64,000 bases of DNA from Shewanella livingstonensis (lineage in GTDB: Bacteria > Pseudomonadota > Gammaproteobacteria > Enterobacterales > Shewanellaceae), in NCBI RefSeq assembly GCF_003855395.1, contig NZ_CP034015.1, positions 186,001 through 250,000 of the forward strand, read 5' to 3'. Position numbers and translations under genes: made by a program. Of the stretch, positions 50,336 to 61,390 are shown piece after piece. The stretch's first letter is position 1, and each line of letters starts with the position of its first letter. The notes beneath the pieces were generated by a model that saw only the letters and a list, made by a program, of their open reading frames with translations, had not been told where the DNA came from and searched no databases.

Positions 50336-52225
50336 TTATGCTATTTTTCGTAATAATCCACGTTTTTTCAAATGTACTAGCAAAATTGAAATTGCTGCTG
50401 GGGTAATTCCTGAGATCCTTGATGCTTGTCCAACGGTATCAGGTTTATGGTTATTCAGTTTTGCAATCACTTCATTTGATAAACCTGGAACTTCTTGATA
50501 GTCCAGATCAAGTGGCAACAATGAGCTTTCATGACGAATAGCTTTATCAATTTCTTCTTGTTGACGCTGAATATAACCAGAATATTTAACTTGAATTTGT
50601 ACTTGTTCAGCGGCCTGTTGATCGTTAAGTCCTGGCCCAAAACCATCTAATGACATTAGCTTTGCATAATCCATTTCTGGTCGACGTAATAAATCTTCAA
50701 ACGATGCTTCACGTGAAATAGGTGTATTAAGTTGTGGATTTAGTACACCTAATAGCGGTGAATTGGGGTGAACCCACTGACTTCGTAAACGCTGTAGTTC
50801 TAATTCGATCGATTCTCTTTTGGCAATAAATAATTCCCAGCGATTGTCATCAACCAATCCAAGCTCACGGCCTTTTTCTGTTAAACGTAAATCAGCATTA
50901 TCTTCACGCAATAGCAAACGATATTCAGCACGACTGGTGAACATACGGTACGGTTCTTTAGTGCCTAAAGTGGATAAATCATCCACCAGTACACCAAGAT
51001 ATGCTTGATCACGACGTGGACACCAACTTTCTTTACCCTGAACCTGTAGAGATGCATTCATCCCTGCAAGTAAACCTTGTGCCCCAGCTTCTTCGTAACC
51101 TGTGGTGCCGTTAATTTGACCTGCGAAATAAAGTCCCGCAATCGCCTTGGTTTCTAATGAGTTTTTAAGATCGCGAGGATCAAAATAGTCATATTCGATA
51201 GCATAACCTGGGCGCATAATTTCTGCATTTTCCATGCCTTTAATTGATCTAACTAAATTCAGTTGCACATCAAATGGCAAACTGGTTGAGATACCATTAG
51301 GGTAAATCTCATTAGTGCTTAACCCTTCAGGCTCAATAAAGATCTGGTGTGACGATTTATCTGCAAAACGGTGAATTTTGTCTTCAATAGATGGACAATA
51401 ACGTGGTCCTATCCCTTCTATAACCCCTGAATACATCGGGCTTCTATCGAGTCCTCCACGGATAATATCGTGGGTTTTTTCATTGGTGTGGGTAATGAAA
51501 CATGAAACTTGTCTTGGATGTTGATTTACGTTACCCGTAAATGACATAACCGGTAATGGCGTATCACCTTTTTGTTCGGTCATTTGTGAAAAATCAATGC
51601 TATTAGCATCTATACGTGGTGGTGTGCCTGTTTTTAGACGGCCAACACGTATATTTAATTCACGTAATCGATTAGCTAACGCTATGGCTGGAGGATCACC
51701 GGCTCTGCCACCGCTGTAATTCTGCATACCAATATGAATCTTACCGCTTAAAAATGTGCCTGTTGTTAGCACAATAGCTGGAGCTTCAAAAGCTAATCCC
51801 ATTTGAGTCACTACGCCAATAACTTTATCATTTTCAACAACTAGGTCATCAACTGCCTGTTGGAATATACGTAAATTAACTTGGTTTTGTAAAATATTCT
51901 GGATTTTCTGACGATACAAAGCTCTGTCTGCCTGAGCACGTGTTGCACGTACCGCTGGGCCTTTGCTTGAATTTAACGTTCTAAATTGAATGCCTGCAAA
52001 GTCAGTGGCGGTTGCCATTGCACCACCTAATGCATCAATTTCTTTTACCAAATGGCCCTTACCAATTCCACCAATAGCTGGATTACAAGACATTTGGCCA
52101 AGTGTGTCGATGTTATGAGTTAGCAATAGGGTTTTTGATCCCATTCTTGCTGCTGCAAGTGCTGCTTCAGTTCCGGCATGACCACCACCTACAACAATTA
52201 CATCAAACCGTTCATGAAAATGCAT
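50336..52225 (-). CDS. mnmG: tRNA uridine-5-carboxymethylaminomethyl modification enzyme MnmG
   Basis: An FAD enzyme (GidA) that works with MnmE to modify wobble uridine 34 of several tRNAs. From the ATG at 52225, with AAGG upstream, it has 629 residues, the same as E. coli. It has the FAD loop [51 protein letters not shown] and a C-terminal helical domain. It lies directly left of oriC and is transcribed away from it, as in E. coli. Confidence 0.97.
   Translation of the reverse strand: MHFHERFDVIVVGGGHAGTEAALAAARMGSKTLLLTHNIDTLGQMSCNPAIGGIGKGHLVKEIDALGGAMATATDFAGIQFRTLNSSKGPAVRATRAQADRALYRQKIQNILQNQVNLRIFQQAVDDLVVENDKVIGVVTQMGLAFEAPAIVLTTGTFLSGKIHIGMQNYSGGRAGDPPAIALANRLRELNIRVGRLKTGTPPRIDANSIDFSQMTEQKGDTPLPVMSFTGNVNQHPRQVSCFITHTNEKTHDIIRGGLDRSPMYSGVIEGIGPRYCPSIEDKIHRFADKSSHQIFIEPEGLSTNEIYPNGISTSLPFDVQLNLVRSIKGMENAEIMRPGYAIEYDYFDPRDLKNSLETKAIAGLYFAGQINGTTGYEEAGAQGLLAGMNASLQVQGKESWCPRRDQAYLGVLVDDLSTLGTKEPYRMFTSRAEYRLLLREDNADLRLTEKGRELGLVDDNRWELFIAKRESIELELQRLRSQWVHPNSPLLGVLNPQLNTPISREASFEDLLRRPEMDYAKLMSLDGFGPGLNDQQAAEQVQIQVKYSGYIQRQQEEIDKAIRHESSLLPLDLDYQEVPGLSNEVIAKLNNHKPDTVGQASRISGITPAAISILLVHLKKRGLLRKIA
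50705..50720. promoter_or_regulatory. parS-like ParB-binding site inside mnmG
   Basis: TGCTTCACGTGAAATA matches the parS palindrome TGTTTCACGTGAAACA at 14 of 16 bases, including the whole TTCACGTGAA core. It is about 1.2 kb from parA and 1.6 kb from oriC, the usual zone for parS. I saw no other CACGTG in the window with matching flanks. Confidence 0.7.
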
Positions 52226-52281
52226 TATCTGACCTTTGATAGCTATAAAAGTTAAATTCAATTTTAATCTGTTTTCGAGTG

Positions 52282-52696
52282 GATCATTTTAGCACTTGCT
52301 TGTCTTAACGTGAACGATCATTTTTCACTTATTGATCAAGATGAGGTTTGCTTAATAGATCTTAAGATCTTTATATAGATCTTTTTATTATATTTATTAT
52401 TAGGATCGGACTTTTCTGTTGATAACTTTTATTTATGATTAAAATCAGGTGTTAAGGTAAAAACTAACCTGTGATCTGATCGCGATCAAACTCAAGATAA
52501 CATGGGGATAGATCGGGTACTTATCCACAAGGGTGATCATTGAGCAGATCGGAGTGTGAATAGTACAGAGTTATGATCGCTAAAAATAATAGCTTATCCA
52601 CAAACTTATACTAAGAAAGAGTATATTGTGGATAAGTATGATCTAATCTGTGGGCTGATCATGATTTATTCAAACTATGATCGAATTTATTAATAT
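52282..52696. other. oriC: chromosomal replication origin oriC
   Basis: The non-coding gap between mnmG and mioC has the E. coli-type layout. An AT-rich unwinding element lies at 52350-52403, with GATC at 52358, 52366 and 52378 starting 13-mer-like units (one reads GATCTTTTTATTA). TTAGGATCGGACTTTTC leads into a variant DnaA box TGTTGATAA at 52417-52425, in the place of E. coli R1. Perfect TTATCCACA boxes are at 52521-52529 and 52594-52602, and one in reverse is at 52627-52635. Seventeen GATC sites fall between 52282 and 52682, far above chance, consistent with SeqA/Dam control. DnaA opens the DNA here. Flanking genes diverge in replication direction as expected. Confidence 0.94.
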
Positions 52697-53137
52697 TTAT
52701 ATAAGATCCTGCCATTGTAATAACCATGCTAGAGCGGGTTCTTCAGGGATCGGATCTTGTTGTACATCGATTTGGATCTTATCCACAATAGCGTTAGATC
52801 CATTTTGTAAAAGTATGGCGATGATTTTTTCCGGTCCTTGGCAAAAAGTATCGTAACTTGAGTCGCCAATTGCACATAATGCGAACTTAATATGCTTAAG
52901 ATCGGTCGTTCTGATCATTAATTGCTTATAAAAAGGTACTATGTTGTCGGGTAGATCGCCTGCTCCATGAGTCGAACAGACTATTATCCACAGTGAAAAA
53001 TCGGCTAATTCATCAATATTAGGCTCTATAAATACCTCTGTTTGATGATTTAACTCAGCAAGCTGCGCTGCCATTTCATCAGCAACATACTCTGAACCGC
53101 CTAATGTTGTGCCTACTAATAGTGCTATTTTTGCCAT
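52697..53137 (-). CDS. mioC: flavodoxin-like protein MioC
   Basis: A 146-residue FMN-binding flavodoxin-family protein. It has the phosphate loop GTTLGGSEYVADEMA at the N-terminus, CSTHGAGDLPDN around the flavin, and ALCAIGDSSYDTFCQ. The E. coli protein has been linked to biotin synthase electron transfer. The gene reads toward oriC, as in E. coli, where its transcription influences initiation. Two perfect DnaA boxes and eight GATC sites lie within or at the end of the coding region. Confidence 0.93.
   Translation of the reverse strand: MAKIALLVGTTLGGSEYVADEMAAQLAELNHQTEVFIEPNIDELADFSLWIIVCSTHGAGDLPDNIVPFYKQLMIRTTDLKHIKFALCAIGDSSYDTFCQGPEKIIAILLQNGSNAIVDKIQIDVQQDPIPEEPALAWLLQWQDLI
52779..52787 (+). 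promoter_or_regulatory. DnaA box inside mioC (1)
   Basis: A perfect TTATCCACA, 83 bases beyond the oriC gap, with GATC immediately before it (52775). It could extend the DnaA-binding region of the origin. Confidence 0.7.
52984..52992 (+). promoter_or_regulatory. DnaA box inside mioC (2)
   Basis: A perfect TTATCCACA about 290 bases from the oriC gap. Two perfect boxes in one 441-base gene are unlikely by chance alone. Confidence 0.65.
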
Positions 53138-53363
53138 TTTGACTCCAAATTATCTGTGTATTTCATTATTACATACCTGTTTTGATCGCTGTGGGGCGAT
53201 GCATTCGGCTATTTTACTCGTTCAACTGCGATTAATGTTGGCTTATTTGTGTTTATAAAGGGGGATAACTGTGTAAATAAGTGTGCTTTAGGCGTTTTTA
53301 AGTCCTTTTATTTAGGCTTTGTTTATTGGTTAACATGAGTTTTTAATGTTTTTAGCATAAAAA

Positions 53364-53385
53364 AACGAGCCTTATAAGGCTCGTT
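53364..53385 (-). terminator. intrinsic terminator of frmA-fghA
   Basis: AACGAGCCTT and AAGGCTCGTT form a stem with a 2-base centre, followed by T7 on the minus strand, 35 bases past the fghA stop. Confidence 0.9.
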
Positions 53386-53420
53386 GATATGGGGTTAATA
53401 CTGCAGTATTACTTGGATAA

Positions 53421-54266
53421 CTAGCTTAATGACAAATATTTTGCATGAAAACGCAGATGGTCCTCAATAAATGACGCGATAAAATAATAGCTGTGGTCAT
53501 AGCCAGACTGCATTCTTAACTCAAGCGGATAACCTTTTTCTTTAGCTACTTGCATTAATGTTTGTGGTTTTAGTTGCTCGTCTAAAAAGTTGTCATTGCT
53601 ACCTTGGTCCACCAGCATGGGCACAAATTGTTGGCTTTTAGCCATCAACTCGCAGCTGTCATATTGTAGCCATTGTTGCTGATCATCACCTAAGTAGCCT
53701 CGAAATGCCTTGATGCCCCAAGGGCTATCGATTGGATGACAAATAGGGCTAAATGCAGATACACTTTTAAATTGCTGTGGATTTTTTAATCCGATGGTTA
53801 ACGCGCCATGACCACCCATTGAATGACCACTGATGCTGCGTTGCGCTGTTACCGGAAAATGCGCCTCAATCAACTTAGGTAACTCATTAACCACGTAATC
53901 ATACATTTGATAATGCTGATCAAATGGCGGTTTAGTGGCATTAAGATAAAAGCCGGCACCTAAACCAAAATCATAAGCACCGTCTTTATCGTCGGCCACA
54001 CCTTCACCGCGCGGGCTGGTATCGGGCGCGACTATCGCCATACCAAGTTCAGCGGCTATACGAAGTGCACCCGCTTTTTGCATAAAGTTTTCATCAGTAC
54101 AGGTGAGTCCTGATAACCAATATAACACTGGTACTTTTTGACTTTCCGCTTGTGGCGGTAAGTAAACAGCAAAGCGCATAGTGCAATTAAGTGTGCTTGA
54201 TTGATGACTATATTGTTTATGCCAACCACCAAATACTTTGGTACTGCTGATACTTTCAATGGTCAT
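53421..54266 (-). CDS. fghA: S-formylglutathione hydrolase
   Basis: A serine esterase completing glutathione-dependent formaldehyde oxidation: S-formylglutathione to formate and glutathione. At 281 residues it is close to E. coli FrmB (277). It has the esterase-D features [16 protein letters not shown], the nucleophile in [10 protein letters not shown], and Asp and His in DQGSNDNFL and YDHSYYFI. It lies 70 bases after frmA. Confidence 0.95.
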   Translation of the reverse strand: MTIESISSTKVFGGWHKQYSHQSSTLNCTMRFAVYLPPQAESQKVPVLYWLSGLTCTDENFMQKAGALRIAAELGMAIVAPDTSPRGEGVADDKDGAYDFGLGAGFYLNATKPPFDQHYQMYDYVVNELPKLIEAHFPVTAQRSISGHSMGGHGALTIGLKNPQQFKSVSAFSPICHPIDSPWGIKAFRGYLGDDQQQWLQYDSCELMAKSQQFVPMLVDQGSNDNFLDEQLKPQTLMQVAKEKGYPLELRMQSGYDHSYYFIASFIEDHLRFHAKYLSLS

Positions 54267-54336
54267 GATGTATCCTTATTGGTCATTAGCCATTAAGTGA
54301 TTTACACCTAACGGCCAACAGCATGTAAATTAACCG

Positions 54337-55497
<1,161 letters not shown>

Positions 55498-55608
55498 TCA
55501 ACATGGCTAAGAGGTATTGCTACAGTGTAGTGTATTTAGCCATTGTATTTGTTTATCATAGAATGATAATTAGCTTGTTTTGTAAATGACTTTTACGAGA
55601 ATGTAATA

Positions 55609-56475
55609 ATGATGCAGTGGGAAGGGATTTTTGAATTTGTTGCGGTAGCAGAAACCGACAGTTTTACTGCTGCAGGTAAGCGTTTGAGCATTTCGACGGC
55701 GCAAGTGAGTCGACAAATTAGCCAGCTTGAAAATCGCTTAAACACTAAATTATTCTATCGCACTACCCGTAAAGTATCATTAACCGAAGAGGGCTCGGTT
55801 TATTATCAACATTGTCGCCAAGTGTTAAACAGTCTTGACGAAGCTGAACGGGCTATTTCAAGTTTAAAAGATAAGCCACAAGGGCTGATTAGAATTACCG
55901 CTCCTGTGACTTACGGCGAAAAGTTTATCATGCCGATTGTGATTGATTTTATGCAGCAATATCAAGATATTGAAGTTGTTTGCGAGCTGACTAATCAACA
56001 ACTTGATTTAGTCGATGGCGGTTATGATCTAGCTATTAGGCTAGGGCGGTTAACTAATTCGTCAATGATGGCCAAACGCTTAACAAATCGCAGCCAATAT
56101 GTGTGCGCTGCGCCGAGTTATATTGCTCAATACGGTACACCTTATGCGTTATCTGAACTGGCTCAACATAATTGCTTAATAGGCAGTCTGCCTCATTGGC
56201 ATTTTGTAGAACAAGGTAAACCTAAGACAGTAAAAGTGCATGGATCTTTGGCATGCAGTAGCGGTTTGAGTTTATTGAACGCAGCCATTTGTGGTTTGGG
56301 GATAGTGCAGTTACCGGGATATTACGTCAATGATGCCATTGTTGAAGGGACATTAGTGGTATTGCTTGCTCCCTTTCAACAACCTAAAGAAGGTATTTGG
56401 GCTTTGTATCCGCATAATCGTCATTTATCACCTAAAGTCAGATTATTGGTCGATAAGTTGTCGCAAGAGTTGTAA
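55609..56475 (+). CDS. LysR-family transcriptional regulator
   Basis: A 288-residue LysR protein. The N-terminal winged helix-turn-helix (residues 5-65) has DSFTAAGKRLSISTAQVSRQ and TTRKVSLTEEG. The C-terminal effector domain has the GLIRITAPVTYGE and YDLAIRLG pattern of the AaeR/DsdC-like group. Two adjacent ATG codons are at 55609 and 55612. It is divergent from frmA across 141 bases, which suggests control of formaldehyde detoxification, in place of the FrmR repressor of E. coli. That link is inference. Confidence 0.9.
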   Translation: MMQWEGIFEFVAVAETDSFTAAGKRLSISTAQVSRQISQLENRLNTKLFYRTTRKVSLTEEGSVYYQHCRQVLNSLDEAERAISSLKDKPQGLIRITAPVTYGEKFIMPIVIDFMQQYQDIEVVCELTNQQLDLVDGGYDLAIRLGRLTNSSMMAKRLTNRSQYVCAAPSYIAQYGTPYALSELAQHNCLIGSLPHWHFVEQGKPKTVKVHGSLACSSGLSLLNAAICGLGIVQLPGYYVNDAIVEGTLVVLLAPFQQPKEGIWALYPHNRHLSPKVRLLVDKLSQEL

Positions 56476-56500
56476 AAATGGTGTCTAAATCCACTATTAA

Positions 56501-57121
56501 CTAGCTCATAGTACGTATAAAACGCGCTATTTGAGCTTTGGGTAGGCTAGATATTTTATTAATAATATCAATGGTTATAGGGTGTTTTGGCATTTGTTGT
56601 TGCAGTATTTCTAGTTGATGTAACCAAAGGTGGCTGGTCATGGTAGCGTCAGCTAAGGCACGGTGAAAAACACCATCGTTAGGCAATTGATGATAATCGA
56701 CTAAAGTGCCTAGCTTATGATTGGGTGCGTCCTGACTTATGCGGCGGGATAGCAATAAAGAGCAAACAAACTGACCACTGTAATGCAGTTTGCTATGACT
56801 AAATTCAGCATCAAGAAACTTCTTATCAAAACTGGCATTGTGTGCCACTAAATTAAAGCCATCAATAAACTGAGCAAACTGCCCCATGACTTGTTTAGAG
56901 GTTGATGCATGCTTAAGCATATTGTTGCTGATACCGGTGTATTGTTCAATAAAGCTATTGACTCGTTGACCAGGATTAATCAATTCTTGGAAGGTATCGA
57001 CTATTTGGCCATTGACCAGTTTTACCGCGCCAATTTCAATGGCTCGGTCACCATTATCGGGTGATAGTCCTGTGGTTTCAAAATCGAGTACCACAATATG
57101 ATTAGCGAATATGGGGATCAT
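56501..57121 (-). CDS. DEDDh 3'-5' exonuclease (DnaQ/epsilon-like)
   Basis: An exonuclease of about 206 residues. It has the first motif VLDFETTGLSP with the metal-binding Asp and Glu, EIGAVKLVNG, the second motif HNASFDKKFLD, and the third motif HRALADATMT with the active His and Asp. It resembles the epsilon proofreading subunit but is shorter and lacks a clear polymerase-binding tail. The ATG at 57121 lies 22 bases after the mnmE stop; the frame extending to 57262 overlaps mnmE and adds unrelated residues. Its role may be DNA repair or RNA/DNA end trimming; unknown. Confidence 0.85.
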   Translation of the reverse strand: MIPIFANHIVVLDFETTGLSPDNGDRAIEIGAVKLVNGQIVDTFQELINPGQRVNSFIEQYTGISNNMLKHASTSKQVMGQFAQFIDGFNLVAHNASFDKKFLDAEFSHSKLHYSGQFVCSLLLSRRISQDAPNHKLGTLVDYHQLPNDGVFHRALADATMTSHLWLHQLEILQQQMPKHPITIDIINKISSLPKAQIARFIRTMS

Positions 57122-57143
57122 AGAGAGTTTATTTTCCAATAAC

Positions 57144-58505
57144 CTATTTACCAATACAGAATGAGCCAAAAATCTTGCCGAGCAAATCATCGGAGGTAAA
57201 TTTACCAGTGATTTCAGACAACGCCATTTGGCACATGCGCAGTTCTTCTGCCAGCAATTCACCGGCTAAATACACTTCAAGCTGTTCTTTGCCTAGCTGT
57301 AAGTGGCTGGCTGCTAAATCTAGGGCTTCTAAGTGGCGACGACGGGCAATAAAGCCACCTTCTAAATTACTTTGGTAACCCATTAACGATTTGAGGTGTT
57401 GTTTCAATTCTTCAATACCTAGCCCAGTTTTAGCCGATATGCGGTAAACACTGTAGCCTTGCTCTTCGGTATTATCTAAGGTTTCACCGGTTAAATCGGC
57501 TTTATTACGGATAACCGTGACGCCGAGGTTAGTTGGTAGGCGATCAATAAAATCTGGCCAAATTTCGCGAGGATCTATGGCGTTAGTTGTGGTGCCATCG
57601 ACCATAAATAACACTCTATCGGCACTGGCTATTTCGGCCCATGCGCGTTCAATACCAATTTGTTCGACCGTGTCATTGGTGTCTCGTAATCCTGCTGTAT
57701 CTATGATGTGCAGTGGCATACCGTCTAAGTGGATGTGTTCACGTAGTACGTCGCGCGTAGTGCCAGCAATTTCAGTCACAATAGCCGACTCTTTACCTGC
57801 TAATGCATTTAGTAAGCTGGATTTACCGGCATTTGGTCGACCGGCAATGACCACTTTCATACCTTCACGGATAATAGAACCTTGTTTGGCGCTAGCTTGT
57901 ACTGTGTCTAATTTATCGATGATGTTATATAACGCGTTAGCAATTTTACCATCGGATAAAAAGTCGACTTCTTCATCGGGAAAATCGATAGCAGCTTCGA
58001 CATATAGACGAAGGTTAGTTACTTGGTCGACAAGCTCATGAACTTCTTTTGAGAACTCACCTTGTAGTGACAATAATGCACTTTTAGCGGCTTGCTCACT
58101 GGTGGCATCGATTAAGTCAGCAATCGCTTCTGCCTGAGTTAAGTCGAGCTTGTCATTCATAAAAGCTTGTTCGCTAAATTCACCTGGTCTGGCAATCCGT
58201 ATACCGCCGATTTCCATAACACGCTTAATTAGCATATCAAGAACGATTTGACCGCCATGACCTTGTAACTCAAGCACATCTTCGCCAGTAAATGAATTAG
58301 GTCCTTTAAAAAATAGCGCAATACCTTGGTCAATAACCCGGCCGTCGGCATTATTAAAGTCACAATATTCAGCGTAACGCGTTTTGGGTACATGGCCAAT
58401 AATAGCGGTTGCCACATTAGTGGCTAAGTCGCCAGATACACGAATGATACCTACGCCACCTCGTCCAGGTGCGGTGGCTTGTGCCACAATAGTGTCTGTT
58501 GTCAC
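57144..58505 (-). CDS. mnmE: tRNA modification GTPase MnmE
   Basis: A 453-residue GTPase (TrmE), E. coli 454. It has an N-terminal formyl-THF-binding domain starting [20 protein letters not shown] and a G domain with [22 protein letters not shown] and NKADL. It ends in FCIGK, the conserved C-terminus with the functional Cys. It pairs with MnmG in tRNA wobble-uridine modification. Confidence 0.97.
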   Translation of the reverse strand: MTTDTIVAQATAPGRGGVGIIRVSGDLATNVATAIIGHVPKTRYAEYCDFNNADGRVIDQGIALFFKGPNSFTGEDVLELQGHGGQIVLDMLIKRVMEIGGIRIARPGEFSEQAFMNDKLDLTQAEAIADLIDATSEQAAKSALLSLQGEFSKEVHELVDQVTNLRLYVEAAIDFPDEEVDFLSDGKIANALYNIIDKLDTVQASAKQGSIIREGMKVVIAGRPNAGKSSLLNALAGKESAIVTEIAGTTRDVLREHIHLDGMPLHIIDTAGLRDTNDTVEQIGIERAWAEIASADRVLFMVDGTTTNAIDPREIWPDFIDRLPTNLGVTVIRNKADLTGETLDNTEEQGYSVYRISAKTGLGIEELKQHLKSLMGYQSNLEGGFIARRRHLEALDLAASHLQLGKEQLEVYLAGELLAEELRMCQMALSEITGKFTSDDLLGKIFGSFCIGK

Positions 58506-58530
58506 GGTAGTACCTATAAATTTATAAAGG

Positions 58531-58556
58531 AAAAGGCGGCTAATCAGCCGCCTTTT
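58531..58556 (-). terminator. intrinsic terminator of the rpmH-rnpA-yidD-yidC unit
   Basis: A perfect 11-bp stem (AAAAGGCGGCT / AGCCGCCTTTT) with a 4-base loop, 30 bases past the yidC stop and just upstream of mnmE. Confidence 0.85.
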
Positions 58557-58585
58557 TAATCAGTTATACAAGATTGAGCTTAGGC

Positions 58586-60214
58586 TTATTTTATGCCATT
58601 TTTCTCAAGGCCGGCATAAATAATCTTCTGCTGGGTGATGGCAACTAAGTTACCTACTAACCAGTAAAGTACTAGACCTGCTGGGAACCATAAGAAGAAT
58701 ACGGTAAAGATAACTGGCATCCACTGCATCATTTTCACTTGCATTGGATCCATTGTTGGCGCTACCGGTTGCATTTTCTGCATTAAAAACATCGATAAAC
58801 CCATTAACAATGGTAATACGTAGTAAGGGTCTTGTACCGATAAGTCATTAATCCACAACATAAATGGTGCATGACGTAATTCATAGCTTTCAAGTAACAC
58901 CCAGTAAAGCGCAATGAAAATAGGCATCTGTAACAGAATAGGTAAGCAACCTCCCATAGGGTTTACTTTTTCTTTCTTATACAGCTCCATCATTGCTTGA
59001 CCCATCTTTTGACGGTCATCACCAAAACGCTCTTTCATCTCAGTCAATTTAGGCTGAAGATTACGCATTTTGGCCATAGAGGTATATTGCTTCTTCGTCA
59101 GAGGATATAGACCACCACGCACTGTGAGAGTAATCAAAATAATTGCTACACCCCAGTTACCGACAAATGATTGATAGAACATCAATAACCAATGGATTGG
59201 GATGGCTAACCACCATAAGAAACCGTAATCAACTACCAAGTTTAAGGTTTCAGAAATGGCTGAAAGCGCTTTTTGATTTTTAGGGCCTACATAAAACTGT
59301 GAGCTAATATCTTGGGTTGCACCCGGTGCTATATCATATACCGCGCCACGGAAACCAATATTAGCGAGTCCACCCGCACTCAGACTTGAGAAAATAGTGT
59401 TTGAATCCGTTGCTGGTGGAACCCAAGCAGACACAAAGTAGTGTTGTAGCATTGCTGCCCAACCTCCCAATGTGACTTTATTCAAGTTTTTATCAGCCAT
59501 ATCGTCAAAGTTATATTTCTCATAACGAGTATCTTGTGATGAGAATGCGGCACCACGATAAGTAGGCATCATCATGCTACTTTCAGATTCTTTAATCGAT
59601 TGCTTTATTTGGCCATACATTTGCACTTGTAAAGGCGCAGCAGAAGTATTGTTGATGCTGTAATCAACTTTGATGTCGTATTGACCCCGAGTAAAGGTAA
59701 AGTTTTTTACGTAGGTGACACCGTTGTCTGCTGTGTAAGTTAATGGCACTGCTAGTGTGTCTTTACCATCAGCTAACGAATATGAATCAGCTTGAACACT
59801 ATAAGTTGCGCGACCATTAGCACTACTATCGATACCATCTCGACCAATGAGTCCACTTTGAGCTATATAAGTAAAATCGTTGTTTTGCTCTAAAATGACG
59901 AATGGGTCATTACTGTCTATTTCGCGTTTATGTTCCACTAATGCGGCATAAACAATGTCACCACCAATCGGATTGATTTTAATATCAAGCTGATCAGTTT
60001 TAACGCTAATAAGATTTTTAGTTGCAGGTAATTCTACTGGTACCCCAGTGATATCCGCTTCTGGAACGTCAGCACTGTGTTGTGGTGAAGCGTTAGTTTG
60101 GCTAACAGTTTGAGCTGCTGCCGGTTGTGGTGCTTTATCCGTTTGCCATTGTTGCCACATTAAAAAGCTGACAAACAGCAGACCGATTAGCAATATATTG
60201 CGTTGAGATTCCAT
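58586..60214 (-). CDS. yidC: membrane protein insertase YidC
   Basis: A 542-residue inner-membrane insertase (E. coli 548). A first membrane helix ([18 protein letters not shown]) is followed by a large periplasmic beta domain (residues about 60-320). The conserved five-helix core has [25 protein letters not shown] with the hydrophilic-groove Arg, and [23 protein letters not shown] is split across the C1 loop. It ends a cluster with rnpA and yidD. Confidence 0.97.
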   Translation of the reverse strand: MESQRNILLIGLLFVSFLMWQQWQTDKAPQPAAAQTVSQTNASPQHSADVPEADITGVPVELPATKNLISVKTDQLDIKINPIGGDIVYAALVEHKREIDSNDPFVILEQNNDFTYIAQSGLIGRDGIDSSANGRATYSVQADSYSLADGKDTLAVPLTYTADNGVTYVKNFTFTRGQYDIKVDYSINNTSAAPLQVQMYGQIKQSIKESESSMMMPTYRGAAFSSQDTRYEKYNFDDMADKNLNKVTLGGWAAMLQHYFVSAWVPPATDSNTIFSSLSAGGLANIGFRGAVYDIAPGATQDISSQFYVGPKNQKALSAISETLNLVVDYGFLWWLAIPIHWLLMFYQSFVGNWGVAIILITLTVRGGLYPLTKKQYTSMAKMRNLQPKLTEMKERFGDDRQKMGQAMMELYKKEKVNPMGGCLPILLQMPIFIALYWVLLESYELRHAPFMLWINDLSVQDPYYVLPLLMGLSMFLMQKMQPVAPTMDPMQVKMMQWMPVIFTVFFLWFPAGLVLYWLVGNLVAITQQKIIYAGLEKNGIK

Positions 60215-60217
60215 AGC

Positions 60218-60472
60218 CTATTTATTACACCTGTCATTTTTAGGGGGGACGGGATCACTACCGCCGGGATGTAAAGGGTGACATTTTAATATGCGTTTCA
60301 TTGCAAACCAACTACCTTTCATCGTTCCATGTGTTTTTATTGCTTCTATAGCATAATAAGAACAAGTTGGATTGAACCGACAACGCGGTCCCAATAAAGG
60401 GCTGATAAGAATTTGGTAACCACGGATTACCGTAGTTGCTAGCCATTGTAACGGCGACTGAGTTTGCGCCAT
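60218..60472 (-). CDS. yidD: membrane protein insertion efficiency factor YidD
   Basis: An 84-residue small protein with the YidD pattern: an N-terminal amphipathic helix, then [20 protein letters not shown] with the Cys residues, [10 protein letters not shown], and [13 protein letters not shown]. It helps membrane protein insertion beside YidC. Its start overlaps rnpA by 34 bases and its stop is 3 bases before yidC, suggesting coupled translation. Confidence 0.95.
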   Translation of the reverse strand: MAQTQSPLQWLATTVIRGYQILISPLLGPRCRFNPTCSYYAIEAIKTHGTMKGSWFAMKRILKCHPLHPGGSDPVPPKNDRCNK

Positions 60473-60795
60473 AGCTTTTCTATTAATTTGTGTAGTTCTG
60501 CATTTTCCATTTCCATCACGCCATTTCTGACTAATACAACGATATCTATATCTGGGATGTCGTGTTGATGTAAACGAAAACTATCTCTTATCACACGTTT
60601 AATACGATTACGTTGGTTTGCACGTTTAACAAAACGTTTGGCCACAGTTAATCCTAAACGAGGATGTTGCTCTGAATTTGGAATTGCGAGCAGAGTTATT
60701 TCAGCAGAGGATGCTTTGATTGGATTGGAGAATACAGATTTAAATTGCGCGGGAGTTAACAAACGTAACTCCCGCGAAAAAGTATAGCTAGTCAC
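60439..60795 (-). CDS. rnpA: ribonuclease P protein component
   Basis: The 118-residue protein subunit of RNase P (E. coli 119), which helps process tRNA 5' ends. It carries the RNR motif [21 protein letters not shown] and begins with a GTG 12 bases after the rpmH stop. It overlaps yidD at its end. Confidence 0.96.
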   Translation of the reverse strand: MTSYTFSRELRLLTPAQFKSVFSNPIKASSAEITLLAIPNSEQHPRLGLTVAKRFVKRANQRNRIKRVIRDSFRLHQHDIPDIDIVVLVRNGVMEMENAELHKLIEKLWRKLSRRYNG

Positions 60796-60807
60796 CTAGT
60801 TATCTAC

Positions 60808-60945
60808 TTACGCAGATAAACGAGAGCGACCCTTCGCACGACGACGTGCAAGCACCTTACGGCCACCTACAGTAGCCATGCGAGCGCGGAAGCCGTGAGA
60901 ACGCTTGCGCTTCAGGTTGCTAGGTTGAAAAGTACGTTTACTCAT
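60808..60945 (-). CDS. rpmH: 50S ribosomal protein L34
   Basis: A 45-residue basic ribosomal protein, short enough to be missed by usual length cut-offs. The translation begins [19 protein letters not shown] and ends GRSRLSA, with [15 protein letters not shown] in between. The ATG is at 60945. It is the first gene of the rpmH-rnpA-yidD-yidC unit and divergent from dnaA. Confidence 0.98.
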   Translation of the reverse strand: MSKRTFQPSNLKRKRSHGFRARMATVGGRKVLARRRAKGRSRLSA

Positions 60946-61017
60946 GATGGCAATCCGTCTTTGTTAGTGAATTTTCCTTATCTCCAACATTAGAGGTAAG
61001 GGTAAAAAAGAGGCCGA

Positions 61018-61046
61018 ATTGTAATCACTTTAAGTACTGTCGTCAA
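61018..61046 (-). promoter_or_regulatory. sigma-70 promoter of rpmH
   Basis: The minus strand has TTGACG (61046-61041), a 17-base spacer and TACAAT (61023-61018). It lies about 73 bases upstream of the rpmH ATG, followed by a short GC-rich start region typical of ribosomal-protein promoters. Confidence 0.78.
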
Positions 61047-61390
61047 TAACGAAAGTGCTTATATGATAAATTTCTGCCAATCTTTATTTAACGCTACTGA
61101 GTAATAAGCACCATAAGTTGTGGATAAGTCTGTGTACAGACACTACATCTTGTGGATCTTTCGCTGTTTCAGTAGATCAAACAATCTCTATTATAGATCA
61201 ATGTGGATCGGTTAATAAAGCTGGATTTGCTTGGAATTTACAATTATCAGATCGATTTTGATCTTTGATGATCATCTACATATACACAGAATGATCCCGC
61301 TGGGGATAATTATTCTATTAAGGATAGCGATCATTGTGATCTCACTATAGAATACTCCTCCTTTGATCAAAGATATTTGGGGATAAATAA
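61047..61390 (+). promoter_or_regulatory. dnaA control region with DnaA boxes and clustered GATC sites
   Basis: The rest of the rpmH-dnaA gap has no gene. It has one perfect DnaA box on the minus strand (61119-61127), TGGGGATAA one-mismatch boxes at 61301-61309 and 61378-61386 (the last overlapping the dnaA ribosome site), and an ATATACACA at 61280-61288. Eleven GATC sites fall within 61155-61368. This fits DnaA autoregulation and SeqA/Dam sequestration of dnaA transcription; Pseudomonas uses the same gap as an origin. Confidence 0.75.

Noticed and set aside
52441..52460. IHF site in oriC (AATCAGGTGTTAA)
   Set aside because: It breaks the WATCAR-N4-TTR consensus in the last part; not strong enough to list.
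57122..57262. N-terminal extension of the exonuclease into mnmE
   Set aside because: The extra 47 residues translate the end of mnmE in another frame and are unrelated to exonucleases.
57517..58041. 174-codon frame opposite mnmE
   Set aside because: Long only because of the codon pattern of mnmE; no recognisable protein features.
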